64,000 nt of DNA from assembly GCA_030427585.1 (NCBI GenBank), contig JAUIBW010000001.1:1-64000 (forward strand), written 5' to 3'. The stretch's first letter is position 1; each line of letters opens with the position of its first letter. Position numbers and translations under genes: made by a program. Below are positions 54,093 to 63,688 of this stretch, piece by piece. The notes beneath the pieces are model-generated. The model saw only the letters and a program-made list of their open reading frames with translations. It was not told the origin of the DNA and did no database searches. The DNA comes from Bacteroidia bacterium (GTDB lineage: Bacteria; Bacteroidota; Bacteroidia; Flavobacteriales; Flavobacteriaceae).

Positions 54093-55385
54093 ATGAAAAA
54101 AATAGTATTCATAATAGCATTGTGTGTTATTTCCTTTGGAAAAATAACAGCACAGCAAACCCCTGCAAAAGCTCAGAGCGAAGCAATAACGATTACCGGC
54201 GCTACGGCGCATATTGGCAATGGGGAAGTCATTGAAAATAGCATTATCCTTTTTGAAAAAGGAAAGATAACGGCAATAGGTGCTAATGGAAGTGTCCCTG
54301 CAAAAGGAACCGTAATCGATGCTTCTGGAAAACATGTCTATCCTGGTTTTATCGCTCCGAATTCTACATTAGGCTTAGTAGAAATAGGCGCTGTTCGTGC
54401 CACAGATGATGATAGCGAGATTGGAAATTACAACCCACATATTAGAAGTATTATTGCCTACAATGCAGAGAGTAAAATTGTTGAAAGTATGCGCCCTAAT
54501 GGTGTTTTAATGGCTCAGATTACTCCCCGTGGTGGTAGAATTTCGGGAACGTCATCAATCGTACAATTAGATGCCTGGAATTGGGAAGATGCAACCATAA
54601 AAGTAAATGATGGTATCCATATCAATTGGCCAAGTTCCTTTACCAGAGGGCGTTGGTGGCTTGGTGAGGATCCAGGATATAAATCCAATGAAAAATATGC
54701 AGAACAAATAACAGAATTGGTAGATTTTATACATCAATCCAAAGCTTCTATTAAATCAAATACAGCAGAAAATCTTCCTCACCTTGCAATGAAAGGTGTT
54801 TTTGATGGGGCAAAGACTTTGTTTGTACATGTAAATACCGAAAAAGAAATTTTGGATGTACTTCGTTTTTCTAAAGAAAATAATATCAAAAAAATAGTTT
54901 TGGTAGGTGCTTATGAAGCCTATAAAGTTGCAAATCAGTTAAAACAAAACAACATCCCTGTATTAGCTACAAGAACACATTCTACTCCGCAACAAGAAGA
55001 TGAAGATTATGATTTACCCTATAAAAATGCAAAATTATTGATGGATGCGGGAGTACTGGTCGCATTACAGAACAGTGGACAAATGGAACGTGCTAATGCC
55101 AGAAATTTACCATTTCAGGCGGGAACCGTTGCTGCACATGGATTGGATAAAGAAAAGGCTTTACAGCTTATTACTGGTAATAGTGCCAAAATTCTAGGTA
55201 TAGATAGTAGTACCGGAACCCTTGAGGTTGGCAAAGATGCTACTTTATTTATAAGTATTGGTGATGCTCTGGATATGCGCACAAATCAATTAGAGAAAGC
55301 TTTTATTCAGGGGCGTGATATTAGCTTAGAAAGCCATCAAACCAAGTTATGGAAACGGTATAGCGGTAAGTACAATTCAAAATAA
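54093..55385 (+). CDS. Amidohydrolase-family protein lacking HxH
   Basis: 430 residues with a signal peptide (ending KITAQ). It has the amidohydrolase beta-sandwich (AITITGATAHIGNGEVIENS, KGTVIDASGKHVYPGFIAPN) and the C-terminal GNSAKILGIDSSTGTLEVGK typical of the family. The HxH metal motif expected after PGF is missing: PGFIAPNSTLGLVEIGAV. It lies 86 bp after the tandem amidohydrolase, so the two probably form a complex or work together (inference). Confidence 0.88.
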   Translation: MKKIVFIIALCVISFGKITAQQTPAKAQSEAITITGATAHIGNGEVIENSIILFEKGKITAIGANGSVPAKGTVIDASGKHVYPGFIAPNSTLGLVEIGAVRATDDDSEIGNYNPHIRSIIAYNAESKIVESMRPNGVLMAQITPRGGRISGTSSIVQLDAWNWEDATIKVNDGIHINWPSSFTRGRWWLGEDPGYKSNEKYAEQITELVDFIHQSKASIKSNTAENLPHLAMKGVFDGAKTLFVHVNTEKEILDVLRFSKENNIKKIVLVGAYEAYKVANQLKQNNIPVLATRTHSTPQQEDEDYDLPYKNAKLLMDAGVLVALQNSGQMERANARNLPFQAGTVAAHGLDKEKALQLITGNSAKILGIDSSTGTLEVGKDATLFISIGDALDMRTNQLEKAFIQGRDISLESHQTKLWKRYSGKYNSK

Positions 55386-55683
55386 AATCATCAGATACAA
55401 AGAGATAGTTACGCCTAAAAAGTAATCAAGCATCGTTTGAGGCCTTTACCAAATGTATGTAAAGATCAATATATGATAGTTCTAGGCATTAAAATCATTG
55501 CTCGAAGTAGCTTGTGGGGTGGTTCTAAGTAACACAAAATCCCCCTCTAACCTATACAAAGGTAGTTCGAATTATTATTCGGACTACCTTTCTATTTACA
55601 TAGCATCGCCATACCAAAAAGATAATGGTAACTCTGGGTAATGAAACCCAAATTAGGTTTTCTGGCATTACGACACACATTAT
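55386..55683. other. Intergenic region before convergent DUF6503 gene
   Basis: 298 bp with no convincing ORF. Apart from the terminator hairpin near its right end I see only plain sequence. Confidence 0.6.
55558..55591. terminator. Terminator between convergent genes
   Basis: AAAGGTAGT-T-CGAAT pairs with ATTCG-G-ACTACCTTT around a 4-nt loop, with a single T-G wobble; A and T tails on the two sides allow use in both directions. Confidence 0.8.
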
Positions 55684-56493
55684 TTACAAAGTTTTACTTT
55701 CCTCAACAACAGGCTTTTTGAATAATGAACCAGAAACTTTTTTCTTATCTACTTTAGCATTTACAAAATTTATTTCACTTTTAACCTCTCCTACTACACC
55801 ATCTTTATACACTCTCCATTTAAGAGTTGCAGGAAGTAATAATCCATTTACATCATTCCAGGTTGCATATTCTATCAGACTTATTTTTTCGCTTGATTCT
55901 TTACTAAAAAATGTAACCGTATACCCCAAGAATTTCATTTTCCCAGATGTTTTATCATAATAAAGGAAATAATTGTCTTTGGGTGAATCTCCTATACCAC
56001 CTCCATAAGATATTTTATAGCCTGCATACGAAATATTACCTACTTTAAGATCATCTACCTTTTGATATGAAATTCCATCATCACCCAAAACAAAAGGCAT
56101 TGCATAAAAATAGAACATCAAATTGTGATAAAAACGAGGGTTTCCTTTAAAATAAGTAGAATCCTGATCTAACCAGGCTTCTTTACCGTCAAACCCTAAA
56201 GCAAATTTATCTGTTTCTATTCGTGTATGACGAGTTTTAAGATCGATAGTGTGCTTTTCGTTTCCTTCGGGCTTGGCAATCTCAAAAACCATACTATTCA
56301 TTTGGTCAAACGTATTGATACCTCCATGAGCTTTAAAAACAGCTGCAATATCTTTGGGAAAATCTCCAGATCTATCTGGTACAGCCTTTTCTTTTTGTTC
56401 TTCGCGAACCTTGATTTCTTTTTCTGGTTTTAATTCTTGCTTGCAAGAAATGATAGTTACAATCAAAAATAATACTGGGATAAGGTTTTTCAT
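55684..56493 (-). CDS. DUF6503 family lipoprotein
   Basis: 269 residues; lipobox TIISCKQE (Cys17), a Lys/Glu-rich linker, then a domain (about 50-262) with AVFKAHGGINTFDQMNSMVF, KHTIDLKTRHTRIETDKFAL and FKGNPRFYHNLMFYFYAMPF. This order fits DUF6503, related to LolA/LolB-like outer-membrane lipoprotein folds. Function unknown. Confidence 0.82.
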   Translation of the reverse strand: MKNLIPVLFLIVTIISCKQELKPEKEIKVREEQKEKAVPDRSGDFPKDIAAVFKAHGGINTFDQMNSMVFEIAKPEGNEKHTIDLKTRHTRIETDKFALGFDGKEAWLDQDSTYFKGNPRFYHNLMFYFYAMPFVLGDDGISYQKVDDLKVGNISYAGYKISYGGGIGDSPKDNYFLYYDKTSGKMKFLGYTVTFFSKESSEKISLIEYATWNDVNGLLLPATLKWRVYKDGVVGEVKSEINFVNAKVDKKKVSGSLFKKPVVEESKTL

Positions 56494-56564
56494 GACTAAG
56501 TTTTGTAAATAAATTAATTCTAGACAATGTAGTCGTAGTACTTAAATTATCTTACAATATTGTA

Positions 56565-57572
56565 TCACCAGTTTTTTGATTTTTTTAAAATCTCTCCAGA
56601 TTCATAAATATAATTTTTGTCTGAAAAAGTGTAGTTTCTGCTATTATATTTAAAAGTTTTAGGGTCTGCACCTTTAACAATTTCTCCAAGAAAAAAAACA
56701 TGATGGATATCTTTTGTATATCCAAATTCAACTTCTTCAAAAGTATTGGCATCTGCTTCTTTTAAAGGTGTCGTTTCATAATAAATCGTATTATCTATTT
56801 TGATTATTTTAGTATTGTCAAAAAACGTTATGTTTTCAGCATTCTCAAAAGGAATACTAACTACTTCACTAACGTTTTCTCCACTTCTTCTACTTGTATG
56901 AAGGTATACATATTTATCATCACGAATACAATATTGATTTAATACAGTTACTTCTGATAGGTTCGTTTCAATTTTACGCAAAGGTTCATGATATAAGTAA
57001 TAGTACACCCCTTTGTTATCCTTACAAAACTCTTCATTAAGTATTTCGAAAGATGAATAGTCTACTTCTGTTAGTTTTTCATTATCCCTAAATATGTGAT
57101 TCTTATCTTTTGCAAAACTAAAATTTAACTGTACATATGTAGCCGGGTCTGCATCTTCTAAAATTTTAAAACCTCCTCCATCTTCCAAATCATATCGATC
57201 ATACAAAATGTAGACATGGTTTTTATCCATGGGAATATTGTAATCAAACTTAACCGTAAAAGAAGGAACATCAATATCAAAACCCAGAATCTTTGCTCCA
57301 TAATATACATGGCTTTGATCTTTTGCATATTCCCTTCCTAAAACCTGAAAAGTATCAAAATCAACATTCATTTCAGTCTTTCCTAATGAAAACCAATTTC
57401 CCATAGGACTGTGTATAATTTTATCACCATCTCGTGTATAAAAGTAAGATTGAGATTTCTCCTTATTTACCAATTCTCCAAATGGATTTAAAAAACGATA
57501 CACTCCATAAATACCCAATGTAATTAGTAATAAAAAAATTGTGGCTACTATCATTAATACTTTTTTTATCAT
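56565..57572 (-). CDS. DKNYY-family exported protein
   Basis: 335 residues with an N-terminal membrane anchor (LMIVATIFLLLITLGIYGVY). The rest is built of repeats of about 35-45 residues containing (Y/A)KDxxHVYY-like strings: YAKDQSHVYYGAKILG, FAKDKNHIFRDNEKL, FCKDNKGVYYYLYHEPL, YTKDIHHVFFLGEIV and FSDKNYIYESG. This matches the DKNYY family, with beta-rich repeats of unknown function. Monocistronic. Confidence 0.85.
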   Translation of the reverse strand: MIKKVLMIVATIFLLLITLGIYGVYRFLNPFGELVNKEKSQSYFYTRDGDKIIHSPMGNWFSLGKTEMNVDFDTFQVLGREYAKDQSHVYYGAKILGFDIDVPSFTVKFDYNIPMDKNHVYILYDRYDLEDGGGFKILEDADPATYVQLNFSFAKDKNHIFRDNEKLTEVDYSSFEILNEEFCKDNKGVYYYLYHEPLRKIETNLSEVTVLNQYCIRDDKYVYLHTSRRSGENVSEVVSIPFENAENITFFDNTKIIKIDNTIYYETTPLKEADANTFEEVEFGYTKDIHHVFFLGEIVKGADPKTFKYNSRNYTFSDKNYIYESGEILKKSKNW

Positions 57573-57675
57573 TTTATTTATGTGCGCTTCATTTTATCAT
57601 GAATCAAAACAAAATTATAAAATATAGTATGTAAATTACCCCCTGTAAACCGTGATTAAGAGTACGAAATTGCAA

Positions 57676-58992
57676 TCAGGTTTTTTGCTTTTTCTTTTTT
57701 GCCGCAGGAAAGAGTACATTGTTTAGAATTAGCCGGTATCCCGGTGAATTAGGATGTAGTTCAAGTTCAGTTTTTGGGTCTCCTACTAGATGTTGATAAT
57801 CCTCTGGATCGTGTCCTCCATAAAATGTAAAGAACCCTTTTCCTTTAATCCCATGTATATAACGAGCTTCTGAATTCGTTTTATTTTCACCTAATACTAA
57901 TACATTAGACTTAATTTCATTAGGATTATATGCTGTAGTTTGCCCCATAAATCCTTTAACCAAAGCCGTATGATTTTGGCAAAGCATAGTCGGGATAGGA
58001 TCCCATTTTGCAGAGAAATCCATAAGTGTAAAATAATCTGTTGTTTTAGGGATACGACGCTTTCTGGTCATATCGATTGAAGAAAACTCATATACATTTG
58101 GGTTACGTTCTAATGTAAAGTTTTTAAACGCAAAAGTCTTATTATAATCTATTTTAGACTGATATCCCGGTTCACTCGGGTCTCCATCAAACATGGGTTC
58201 GCAAATATCAACTCCCTCTGCAGCTAAAGCGATCTCAAAACTATCTGTAGCACTACACATAGCAAACATAAATCCACCACCAACAACGTAGTCTCTTATT
58301 TTTAAAACAACTGCTAGTTTCTCTTGCGAGACTTTTGAGTATCCGAGTTCATTGGCAAACTTTTCTGCTTCGGCTTTTTCTCTAATATACCATGGAGTAG
58401 CTCTATAGCGATTATAAAACTTACCATATTGTCCTGTAAAATCTTCGTGATGTAAATGCAGCCAGTCATATAAAATCAGGTTATCTTCAAGAACTTCTTT
58501 ATCGTAGATGGTTTTATAAGGAATTTCTGCAAATGTTAATACCATGGTAACCGCATCATCCCAAGGTTGATTCCCTTTAGGAGAATATACTGCTATTTTT
58601 GGTGCTTTTTCCAACACCACAGCTTCCATATTTTGTGAAGGACTACTAATTTCTTCTAAAATCTCATTAGTTTTTGCATCACTAAGTACCTCGTACGAAA
58701 CACCTCTAATGGTACATTCTTTTCTAATGTATTCTGTATCTGGTAATAAAAAAGATCCTCCTCTATAGTTTAACAGCCATTTTACTTTTAAATCTTTACT
58801 TAATGTCCAGTATGTAATCCCATAGGCTTTAAGGTGATTTTGCTGGCCATCTGCATCCATCGGAATTAGCACATAAGATGCATAAGATTGAAATGCAAAT
58901 AAAAAAACCAATATAACTACACCAGATCGAAACCATTTTTGAAGTAGTAAGAAAGGTTTCAATATCTGTATTATTTTAAAAAGGTACTTCAT
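57676..58992 (-). CDS. Exported protein annotated in relatives as 'asparagine synthetase B'
   Basis: 438 residues from the ATG at 58992 (MKYLFKIIQ); further ATGs at 58998, 59001 and 59013 are possible. A hydrophobic signal (VVILVFLFAFQSYA) is followed by a long domain with YVLIPMDADGQQNHLKAYGI, YDWLHLHHEDFTGQYGKFYN, FMFAMCSATDSFEIAL and GKGFFTFYGGHDPEDYQH. Relatives carry the asparagine synthetase B name, but no N-terminal catalytic Cys, no glutaminase domain and no SGGxDS ATP-pyrophosphatase loop are visible, and the protein is exported, so that function is doubtful. It overlaps dnaB by 17 bp. Confidence 0.8.
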   Translation of the reverse strand: MKYLFKIIQILKPFLLLQKWFRSGVVILVFLFAFQSYASYVLIPMDADGQQNHLKAYGITYWTLSKDLKVKWLLNYRGGSFLLPDTEYIRKECTIRGVSYEVLSDAKTNEILEEISSPSQNMEAVVLEKAPKIAVYSPKGNQPWDDAVTMVLTFAEIPYKTIYDKEVLEDNLILYDWLHLHHEDFTGQYGKFYNRYRATPWYIREKAEAEKFANELGYSKVSQEKLAVVLKIRDYVVGGGFMFAMCSATDSFEIALAAEGVDICEPMFDGDPSEPGYQSKIDYNKTFAFKNFTLERNPNVYEFSSIDMTRKRRIPKTTDYFTLMDFSAKWDPIPTMLCQNHTALVKGFMGQTTAYNPNEIKSNVLVLGENKTNSEARYIHGIKGKGFFTFYGGHDPEDYQHLVGDPKTELELHPNSPGYRLILNNVLFPAAKKKKQKT

Positions 58993-60523
58993 CGTCATCA
59001 TCGCTAGAGTCATTTATGCTACTCCCAAAGGCTTCATCTGCACTAGGAAGATGACTTGTACTAAGCGGTTCATCTTCACTACCATCATTCATTTTAGAAT
59101 GAAATTCAAAAGGAGTACTAAAATCATCTAAGTTATCAAATTTACCTAAGTGACCAATAAATTTTAACCTAATATTTTCTAAACCACCATTACGGTGCTT
59201 TGCAACTATGAATTCTCCTTGCCCTTGAGTAGGTGATCTTTCTTCATCATCCCACTCATCAATCTTATAATATTCTGGTCTATAGATAAAAGATACAATA
59301 TCTGCATCTTGTTCTATTGCTCCAGATTCACGAAGGTCACTAAGCAATGGTCTTTTACTTCCGCCACGGGTTTCTACTGCCCTTGACAGCTGTGATAATG
59401 CTATTACCGGTACATTTAATTCTTTTGCCAGAGCTTTCAGATTACGAGAAATTGTAGAAATCTCCTGTTCCCTATTTCCATTTTTCCCGGTTCCTCCTGC
59501 GGTCATTAACTGCAAATAATCAATAACGATCATTTTTATACCGTGCTGAGATGAAAGTCGACGTGCTTTTGCTCTAAGGTCAAAAATTGAAAGAGATGGA
59601 GTATCATCGATAAACAATGGTGCTTTTTCCAGATCTTTTACCTTTACGTTAAGCTGTTCCCATTCGTGTTTTTCTAACTTACCGGTACGTAGTTTTTCTG
59701 AAGAAAGTCCGGTTTCAGAGGATATCAAACGGGTAATGAGCTGTACCGAAGACATCTCTAATGAGAAGAATGCTACAGGAATATTCTGTCCTACAGCCAT
59801 ATTTCTGGCCATAGAAAGGGTTAATGCTGTTTTTCCCATACCCGGACGGGCAGCCACGATGATTAAATCACTTGGCTGCCAACCCGAAGTCAATTTGTCT
59901 AGCTTGTCAAAGCCAGATGGGATTCCACTTAATCCTTCTTTGTTTGAGATTTCCTGTATTTTTTTCTTTGCCTGTATAACCAGATTTTGTGCAGTCTCTG
60001 TAGATCGTTTTATATTTCCTTGTGTTACCTCATACAACCTGGATTCTGCCATATCGAGAAGATCAAAAACATCTGTAGTCTCATCATAAGATTCTTCAAT
60101 AATTTCATTCGAAATTTTAATCAAACTTCGTTGTATATATTTCTGAAGAATTATTCTGGCATGAAACTCTATATGCGCAGAGGAAGCCACTTTTTGGGTT
60201 AATTGCACCAGATAATAATCCCCTCCGGCTAATTCTAATCTTGAATCCTTCTTTAATTGGCTAGAAACCGTTAATAAGTCAATTGGCTCAGAGTTTTCGA
60301 ATAGCTTGTATATTGCTTCAAAGATGTATTGATGTGCTTCTTTATAAAAAACATCGGGATTTAGTATATCTATAATTTCGTCGACCCCTTTCTTATCAAT
60401 CATCATCGCCCCAAGCACAACTTCTTCTAAATCAAGTGCTTGAGGAGGTATTTTTCCTTTTTCAAGCGAAATTACGTTCCCCCGATCGTAATTTATTTTC
60501 TTAGCTTGCTGTACTTTTTCCAT
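58976..60523 (-). CDS. dnaB: Replicative DNA helicase DnaB
   Basis: 515 residues from the ATG at 60523 (MEKVQQAKKINYDRGNV). The frame runs on to 60568, but that would start inside the promoter, so I rejected it. The N-terminal DnaB domain has PPQALDLEEVVLGAMMIDKK. The RecA-like core has Walker A VAARPGMGKTALTLS, FFSLEMSSVQLITRLIS, Walker B MIVIDYLQLM and the end motif LSDLRESGAIEQDADIV. It unwinds DNA ahead of the replisome. The acidic tail (SSDDDDEVPF) resembles a protein-binding tip. Confidence 0.97.
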   Translation of the reverse strand: MEKVQQAKKINYDRGNVISLEKGKIPPQALDLEEVVLGAMMIDKKGVDEIIDILNPDVFYKEAHQYIFEAIYKLFENSEPIDLLTVSSQLKKDSRLELAGGDYYLVQLTQKVASSAHIEFHARIILQKYIQRSLIKISNEIIEESYDETTDVFDLLDMAESRLYEVTQGNIKRSTETAQNLVIQAKKKIQEISNKEGLSGIPSGFDKLDKLTSGWQPSDLIIVAARPGMGKTALTLSMARNMAVGQNIPVAFFSLEMSSVQLITRLISSETGLSSEKLRTGKLEKHEWEQLNVKVKDLEKAPLFIDDTPSLSIFDLRAKARRLSSQHGIKMIVIDYLQLMTAGGTGKNGNREQEISTISRNLKALAKELNVPVIALSQLSRAVETRGGSKRPLLSDLRESGAIEQDADIVSFIYRPEYYKIDEWDDEERSPTQGQGEFIVAKHRNGGLENIRLKFIGHLGKFDNLDDFSTPFEFHSKMNDGSEDEPLSTSHLPSADEAFGSSINDSSDDDDEVPF

Positions 60524-60565
60524 GACTACGAATGTAAAAAAATTGTAAAAAGATGTACCTAAATA

Positions 60566-60598
60566 CAAAGGTACGAATGTCCACTAGTCTTCAACAAA
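60566..60598 (-). promoter_or_regulatory. Bacteroidota promoter of dnaB
   Basis: On the minus strand TTTG (60595-60598), 21 nt, TACCTTTG (60566-60573), matching TTTG-N19/21-TAnnTTTG. It places transcription start near 60558 and a leader of about 35 nt before the ATG at 60523. Confidence 0.6.
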
Positions 60599-60636
60599 TG
60601 AACTGTTAATAACTTAAACTTATTGTTAATAAGCAT

Positions 60637-60666
60637 AAAAAAATCTGAAGCTTACAACTTCAGATT
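60637..60666 (-). terminator. Terminator after accA
   Basis: AATCTGAAG (60642-60650) pairs with CTTCAGATT (60658-60666) around 7 nt; on the minus strand seven T follow. It lies 27 bp after the accA stop codon. Confidence 0.9.
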
Positions 60667-60692
60667 CAGGTAGTAAGTGATTCCTTTAGGGA

Positions 60693-61646
60693 TTAATCTT
60701 TAAAGACTCCCATATTTGCATATTTTTCCATTCGCTTTTCAACCAATTCTTCTGGTGATAAGTTTTTTAATTCTTCAAAAGATGCTAATATTTTATCCCG
60801 TACTGTTTTAAAGGTTGTTTCTCGATCACTATGTGCGCCACCAAGTGGTTCTTTAACGATTTCATCAACCACCTTAAGTTTAACACTATCTTTGGCTGTA
60901 AGTTTTAATGCTTCTGCTGCTTGTTCTTTCTGATCCCAACTCCTCCATAAAATAGAAGAGCAATTTTCTGGAGAAATCACAGAGTACCAAGCATTTTCTA
61001 GCATTAACACTTTATTCCCTACTCCTATTCCTAATGCTCCTCCACTGGCTCCTTCTCCTATAATCACTACAATAACTGGTACTTTAAGACGAGTCATTTC
61101 TAATATATTACGAGCAATTGCTTCTCCTTGGCCACGTTCTTCTGCTTCTAACCCAGGATAGGCACCGGGAGTATCGATAAAAGTAACCACCGGAATATTA
61201 AATTTTTCTGCACTTTTCATTAAGCGAAGTGCTTTACGGTACCCTTCTGGGTTTGCCATTCCAAAATTACGATATTGTCGGGTCTTGGTATTGTATCCTT
61301 TTTGCTGACCAACAAACATAAAACTCTGGTCCCCAATTTTTCCTAAACCACCAATCATAGCCTTATCATCTTTTACATTTCGATCACCATGTAATTCTAA
61401 AAAGGATTCACCGCAGATGGCATCTATATAATCTAATGTATATGGCCTAGAAGGGTGCCTTGACAGCTGAACTCGTTGCCACGGCGTGAGGTTTTTATAT
61501 ATTTCTTTTTTAGTTTCTTTTAGCTTTTTTTCAATTTGCTTACACGTATCAGTAACATCAACTTCACTCTCTTCACCGATGGCACAAGCCTTCTCAAATT
61601 GTTCTTCGAGTTCCTTAATGGGGAGTTCAAATTCTAAATATTCCAT
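60693..61646 (-). CDS. accA: Acetyl-CoA carboxylase carboxyltransferase subunit alpha
   Basis: 317 residues, the usual AccA length. [18 protein letters not shown] at the start, [80 protein letters not shown] and [20 protein letters not shown] are all AccA signatures. With AccD it transfers the carboxyl group from biotin to acetyl-CoA to form malonyl-CoA for fatty-acid synthesis. A TATATTTG box at 61684-61691 on the minus strand is a possible -7 element, but its -33 partner is poorly spaced. Confidence 0.98.
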   Translation of the reverse strand: MEYLEFELPIKELEEQFEKACAIGEESEVDVTDTCKQIEKKLKETKKEIYKNLTPWQRVQLSRHPSRPYTLDYIDAICGESFLELHGDRNVKDDKAMIGGLGKIGDQSFMFVGQQKGYNTKTRQYRNFGMANPEGYRKALRLMKSAEKFNIPVVTFIDTPGAYPGLEAEERGQGEAIARNILEMTRLKVPVIVVIIGEGASGGALGIGVGNKVLMLENAWYSVISPENCSSILWRSWDQKEQAAEALKLTAKDSVKLKVVDEIVKEPLGGAHSDRETTFKTVRDKILASFEELKNLSPEELVEKRMEKYANMGVFKD

Positions 61647-61697
61647 ATCAAGAATATATTTTATATTAACTAGGGTTAGCCGACAAATATAAAAACT

Positions 61698-62630
61698 TTA
61701 CTTCGTAATGTTATGCAAAGTTCCTTCTCTTTTTCTTTTTTTAGCATTTTTAAATATTCCATTTAAAACAACTGTACCCAGAATAATCGCTGCACCGTAG
61801 TAGAATTGGGGGTTCATCTTTTCTGCTTCTCCAAAAAATAAGAAAGCTAATAGTATTCCATACACAGGTTCTAAGTTGGTTGTTAACATTACTGTATACG
61901 GAGTTAAATATTTCATTACCTGTACAGAACCTATAAAAGCATAAGCTGTACAAACCGATGCCAATAACAACAGAAACATCCAATCCGAGGTTGATAATTG
62001 AAAAAACGAAATTGTAAACCCTTCGGCTGTTGTTCCAAATATTGTTGTCCCTAATAAATATATAGTTACAATTCCTACACCACTTAATAGTTCATAAAAA
62101 GAAATTACCGATGGGCTATATTGCTGTGCTACTTTTCCATTTATTAAAGAAAAAACCGAAGACAAAAAAGCAGAACACAATGCATAAACAATACCTGTAA
62201 AGTAATCTCCTTCAACTTTAAAAATAATATACAATCCTGTAATGACTAAAAGTCCAAAAAGAATTTCATACCATATTACCTTTCTTTTATAAAAAATAGG
62301 CTCTAAAATTGAAGTAAAGAAAGCTCCTGTAGATAACATCGATAGGGTTATAGATATATTAGAAACTTTGATTGCTGCAAAAAAAGTAATCCAGTGTAAT
62401 GCTATGACAATTCCTGCTAAAAAAAGTATGAAAAATAATTTTCTTGAAACCGCTAATTGTAATTTTTTGAAATAAATGTATACATAAATAAAGGCCGAAG
62501 CCAGAAGCATTCTATACCACACTAATGGTAATGCCTCGATAGATATTAGTTCTCCAAGAATAGCCGTAAACCCCCATATAAATACTATAAAATGTAAATG
62601 CAGGTAATTAAAAAGTTTAGCGTTTGGCAT
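61698..62630 (-). CDS. DMT-superfamily (EamA) transporter
   Basis: 310 residues with ten predicted helices in two EamA repeats. Conserved parts include FIVFIWGFTAILGELISIEA, LPLVWYRMLLASAFIYVYIY, IALHWITFFAAIKVSNISI and the second-repeat end LTPYTVMLTTNLEPVYGILL. EamA carriers export metabolites or amino acids; the substrate is unknown. Its start overlaps the end of the LptF/G gene by 14 bp. Confidence 0.9.
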   Translation of the reverse strand: MPNAKLFNYLHLHFIVFIWGFTAILGELISIEALPLVWYRMLLASAFIYVYIYFKKLQLAVSRKLFFILFLAGIVIALHWITFFAAIKVSNISITLSMLSTGAFFTSILEPIFYKRKVIWYEILFGLLVITGLYIIFKVEGDYFTGIVYALCSAFLSSVFSLINGKVAQQYSPSVISFYELLSGVGIVTIYLLGTTIFGTTAEGFTISFFQLSTSDWMFLLLLASVCTAYAFIGSVQVMKYLTPYTVMLTTNLEPVYGILLAFLFFGEAEKMNPQFYYGAAIILGTVVLNGIFKNAKKRKREGTLHNITK

Positions 62631-63687
62631 TATATAAAAGATAAATAGCTAAGATTCCAAAAGATATATTAGGAAACCATACAGCAACGATTGGTGGAAA
62701 ATCAGATTGATTGGCCAATGTACCTAATACTTTATCAAAAAAGATAAAAACAAATGCTAATGAAATACCAACAGCCAGATTAACTCCCATACCTCCTCTT
62801 CTTTTCATAGAAGAAACGGCTACACCAATAATGGTAAGAATAAATGCAGATACCGGTATACTCCACCTTTTATAAGCTACAACTTTATATCTATTGATAT
62901 CTGATGATCCTCTCTTACTTTCTTTTTCGATAAACTTACTTAACTCTGTATAATTAAGAGTTTCTGCCACATAGGTAACCGGGGTAAATTCGTCTATATT
63001 AAATGGCAATATGGTATCTTTAGTTTTAGCTTTTTCAATACTATCTTCATTTTCTAATACAGTTCGTTTTACATAATCCCTCAATTCATAAAGACTATCT
63101 TTAAATACAATCCTTCTTGCAGATATTTTTGTCTTTAATTGATTACCATTAAAATATTCTATCGTAAAATTAGTAGCTGATTTTTCTAGAGGCTTAAAAT
63201 TGTTTGCATATAAAAACATACTATCATTTAGTTGTCGATATACGTTTTTGGTCTCCTGTACTTTTTTACCTTTTTTAAGGTATGAATATTTAAACTCATT
63301 AAACCCTTGACTGGCTTTTGGAGCCAAAAACAGCCCCATAGCTAATGCGCCCAAACAAATAATAACTGCACCGATCATATAGGGCCTAAGAAATCTCCAA
63401 AATGAAACTCCAGAGCTCAAAAAAGCTATAATTTCCGTTTTATTAGCAAGCTTAGAAGTAAACCAAATTACAGATAAGAATACAAAAAGAGGAAACAGCA
63501 AATTGGCAAAATAAACGGTAAAGTCGAGGTAATATCCTATAACAGCATCAAGAGGAACCTGATGTTCTAGCATATTGTCTATTTTTTCTGAAAGGTCTAC
63601 TATTATTCCTATGGGGATAAAAAGCAGAATCATTGTAAAAAATGTCCCGAGATATCTTTTAAGTATGTACCAGTCTAGTATTTTCAA
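62617..63687 (-). CDS. LptF/LptG family permease
   Basis: 356 residues with six helices split three and three by a large periplasmic domain (about 105-265). ILDWYILKRYLGTFFTMILL at the start and ISLAFVFIFFDKVLGTLANQ near the end are family features. It is one of the two permeases of the LptB2FG transporter that extracts LPS from the inner membrane; which one cannot be told. It uses a TTG start 1 bp after the tgt stop codon, which is consistent with translational coupling. Confidence 0.9.
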   Translation of the reverse strand: MKILDWYILKRYLGTFFTMILLFIPIGIIVDLSEKIDNMLEHQVPLDAVIGYYLDFTVYFANLLFPLFVFLSVIWFTSKLANKTEIIAFLSSGVSFWRFLRPYMIGAVIICLGALAMGLFLAPKASQGFNEFKYSYLKKGKKVQETKNVYRQLNDSMFLYANNFKPLEKSATNFTIEYFNGNQLKTKISARRIVFKDSLYELRDYVKRTVLENEDSIEKAKTKDTILPFNIDEFTPVTYVAETLNYTELSKFIEKESKRGSSDINRYKVVAYKRWSIPVSAFILTIIGVAVSSMKRRGGMGVNLAVGISLAFVFIFFDKVLGTLANQSDFPPIVAVWFPNISFGILAIYLLYNAKR

Positions 63688-63688
63688 T

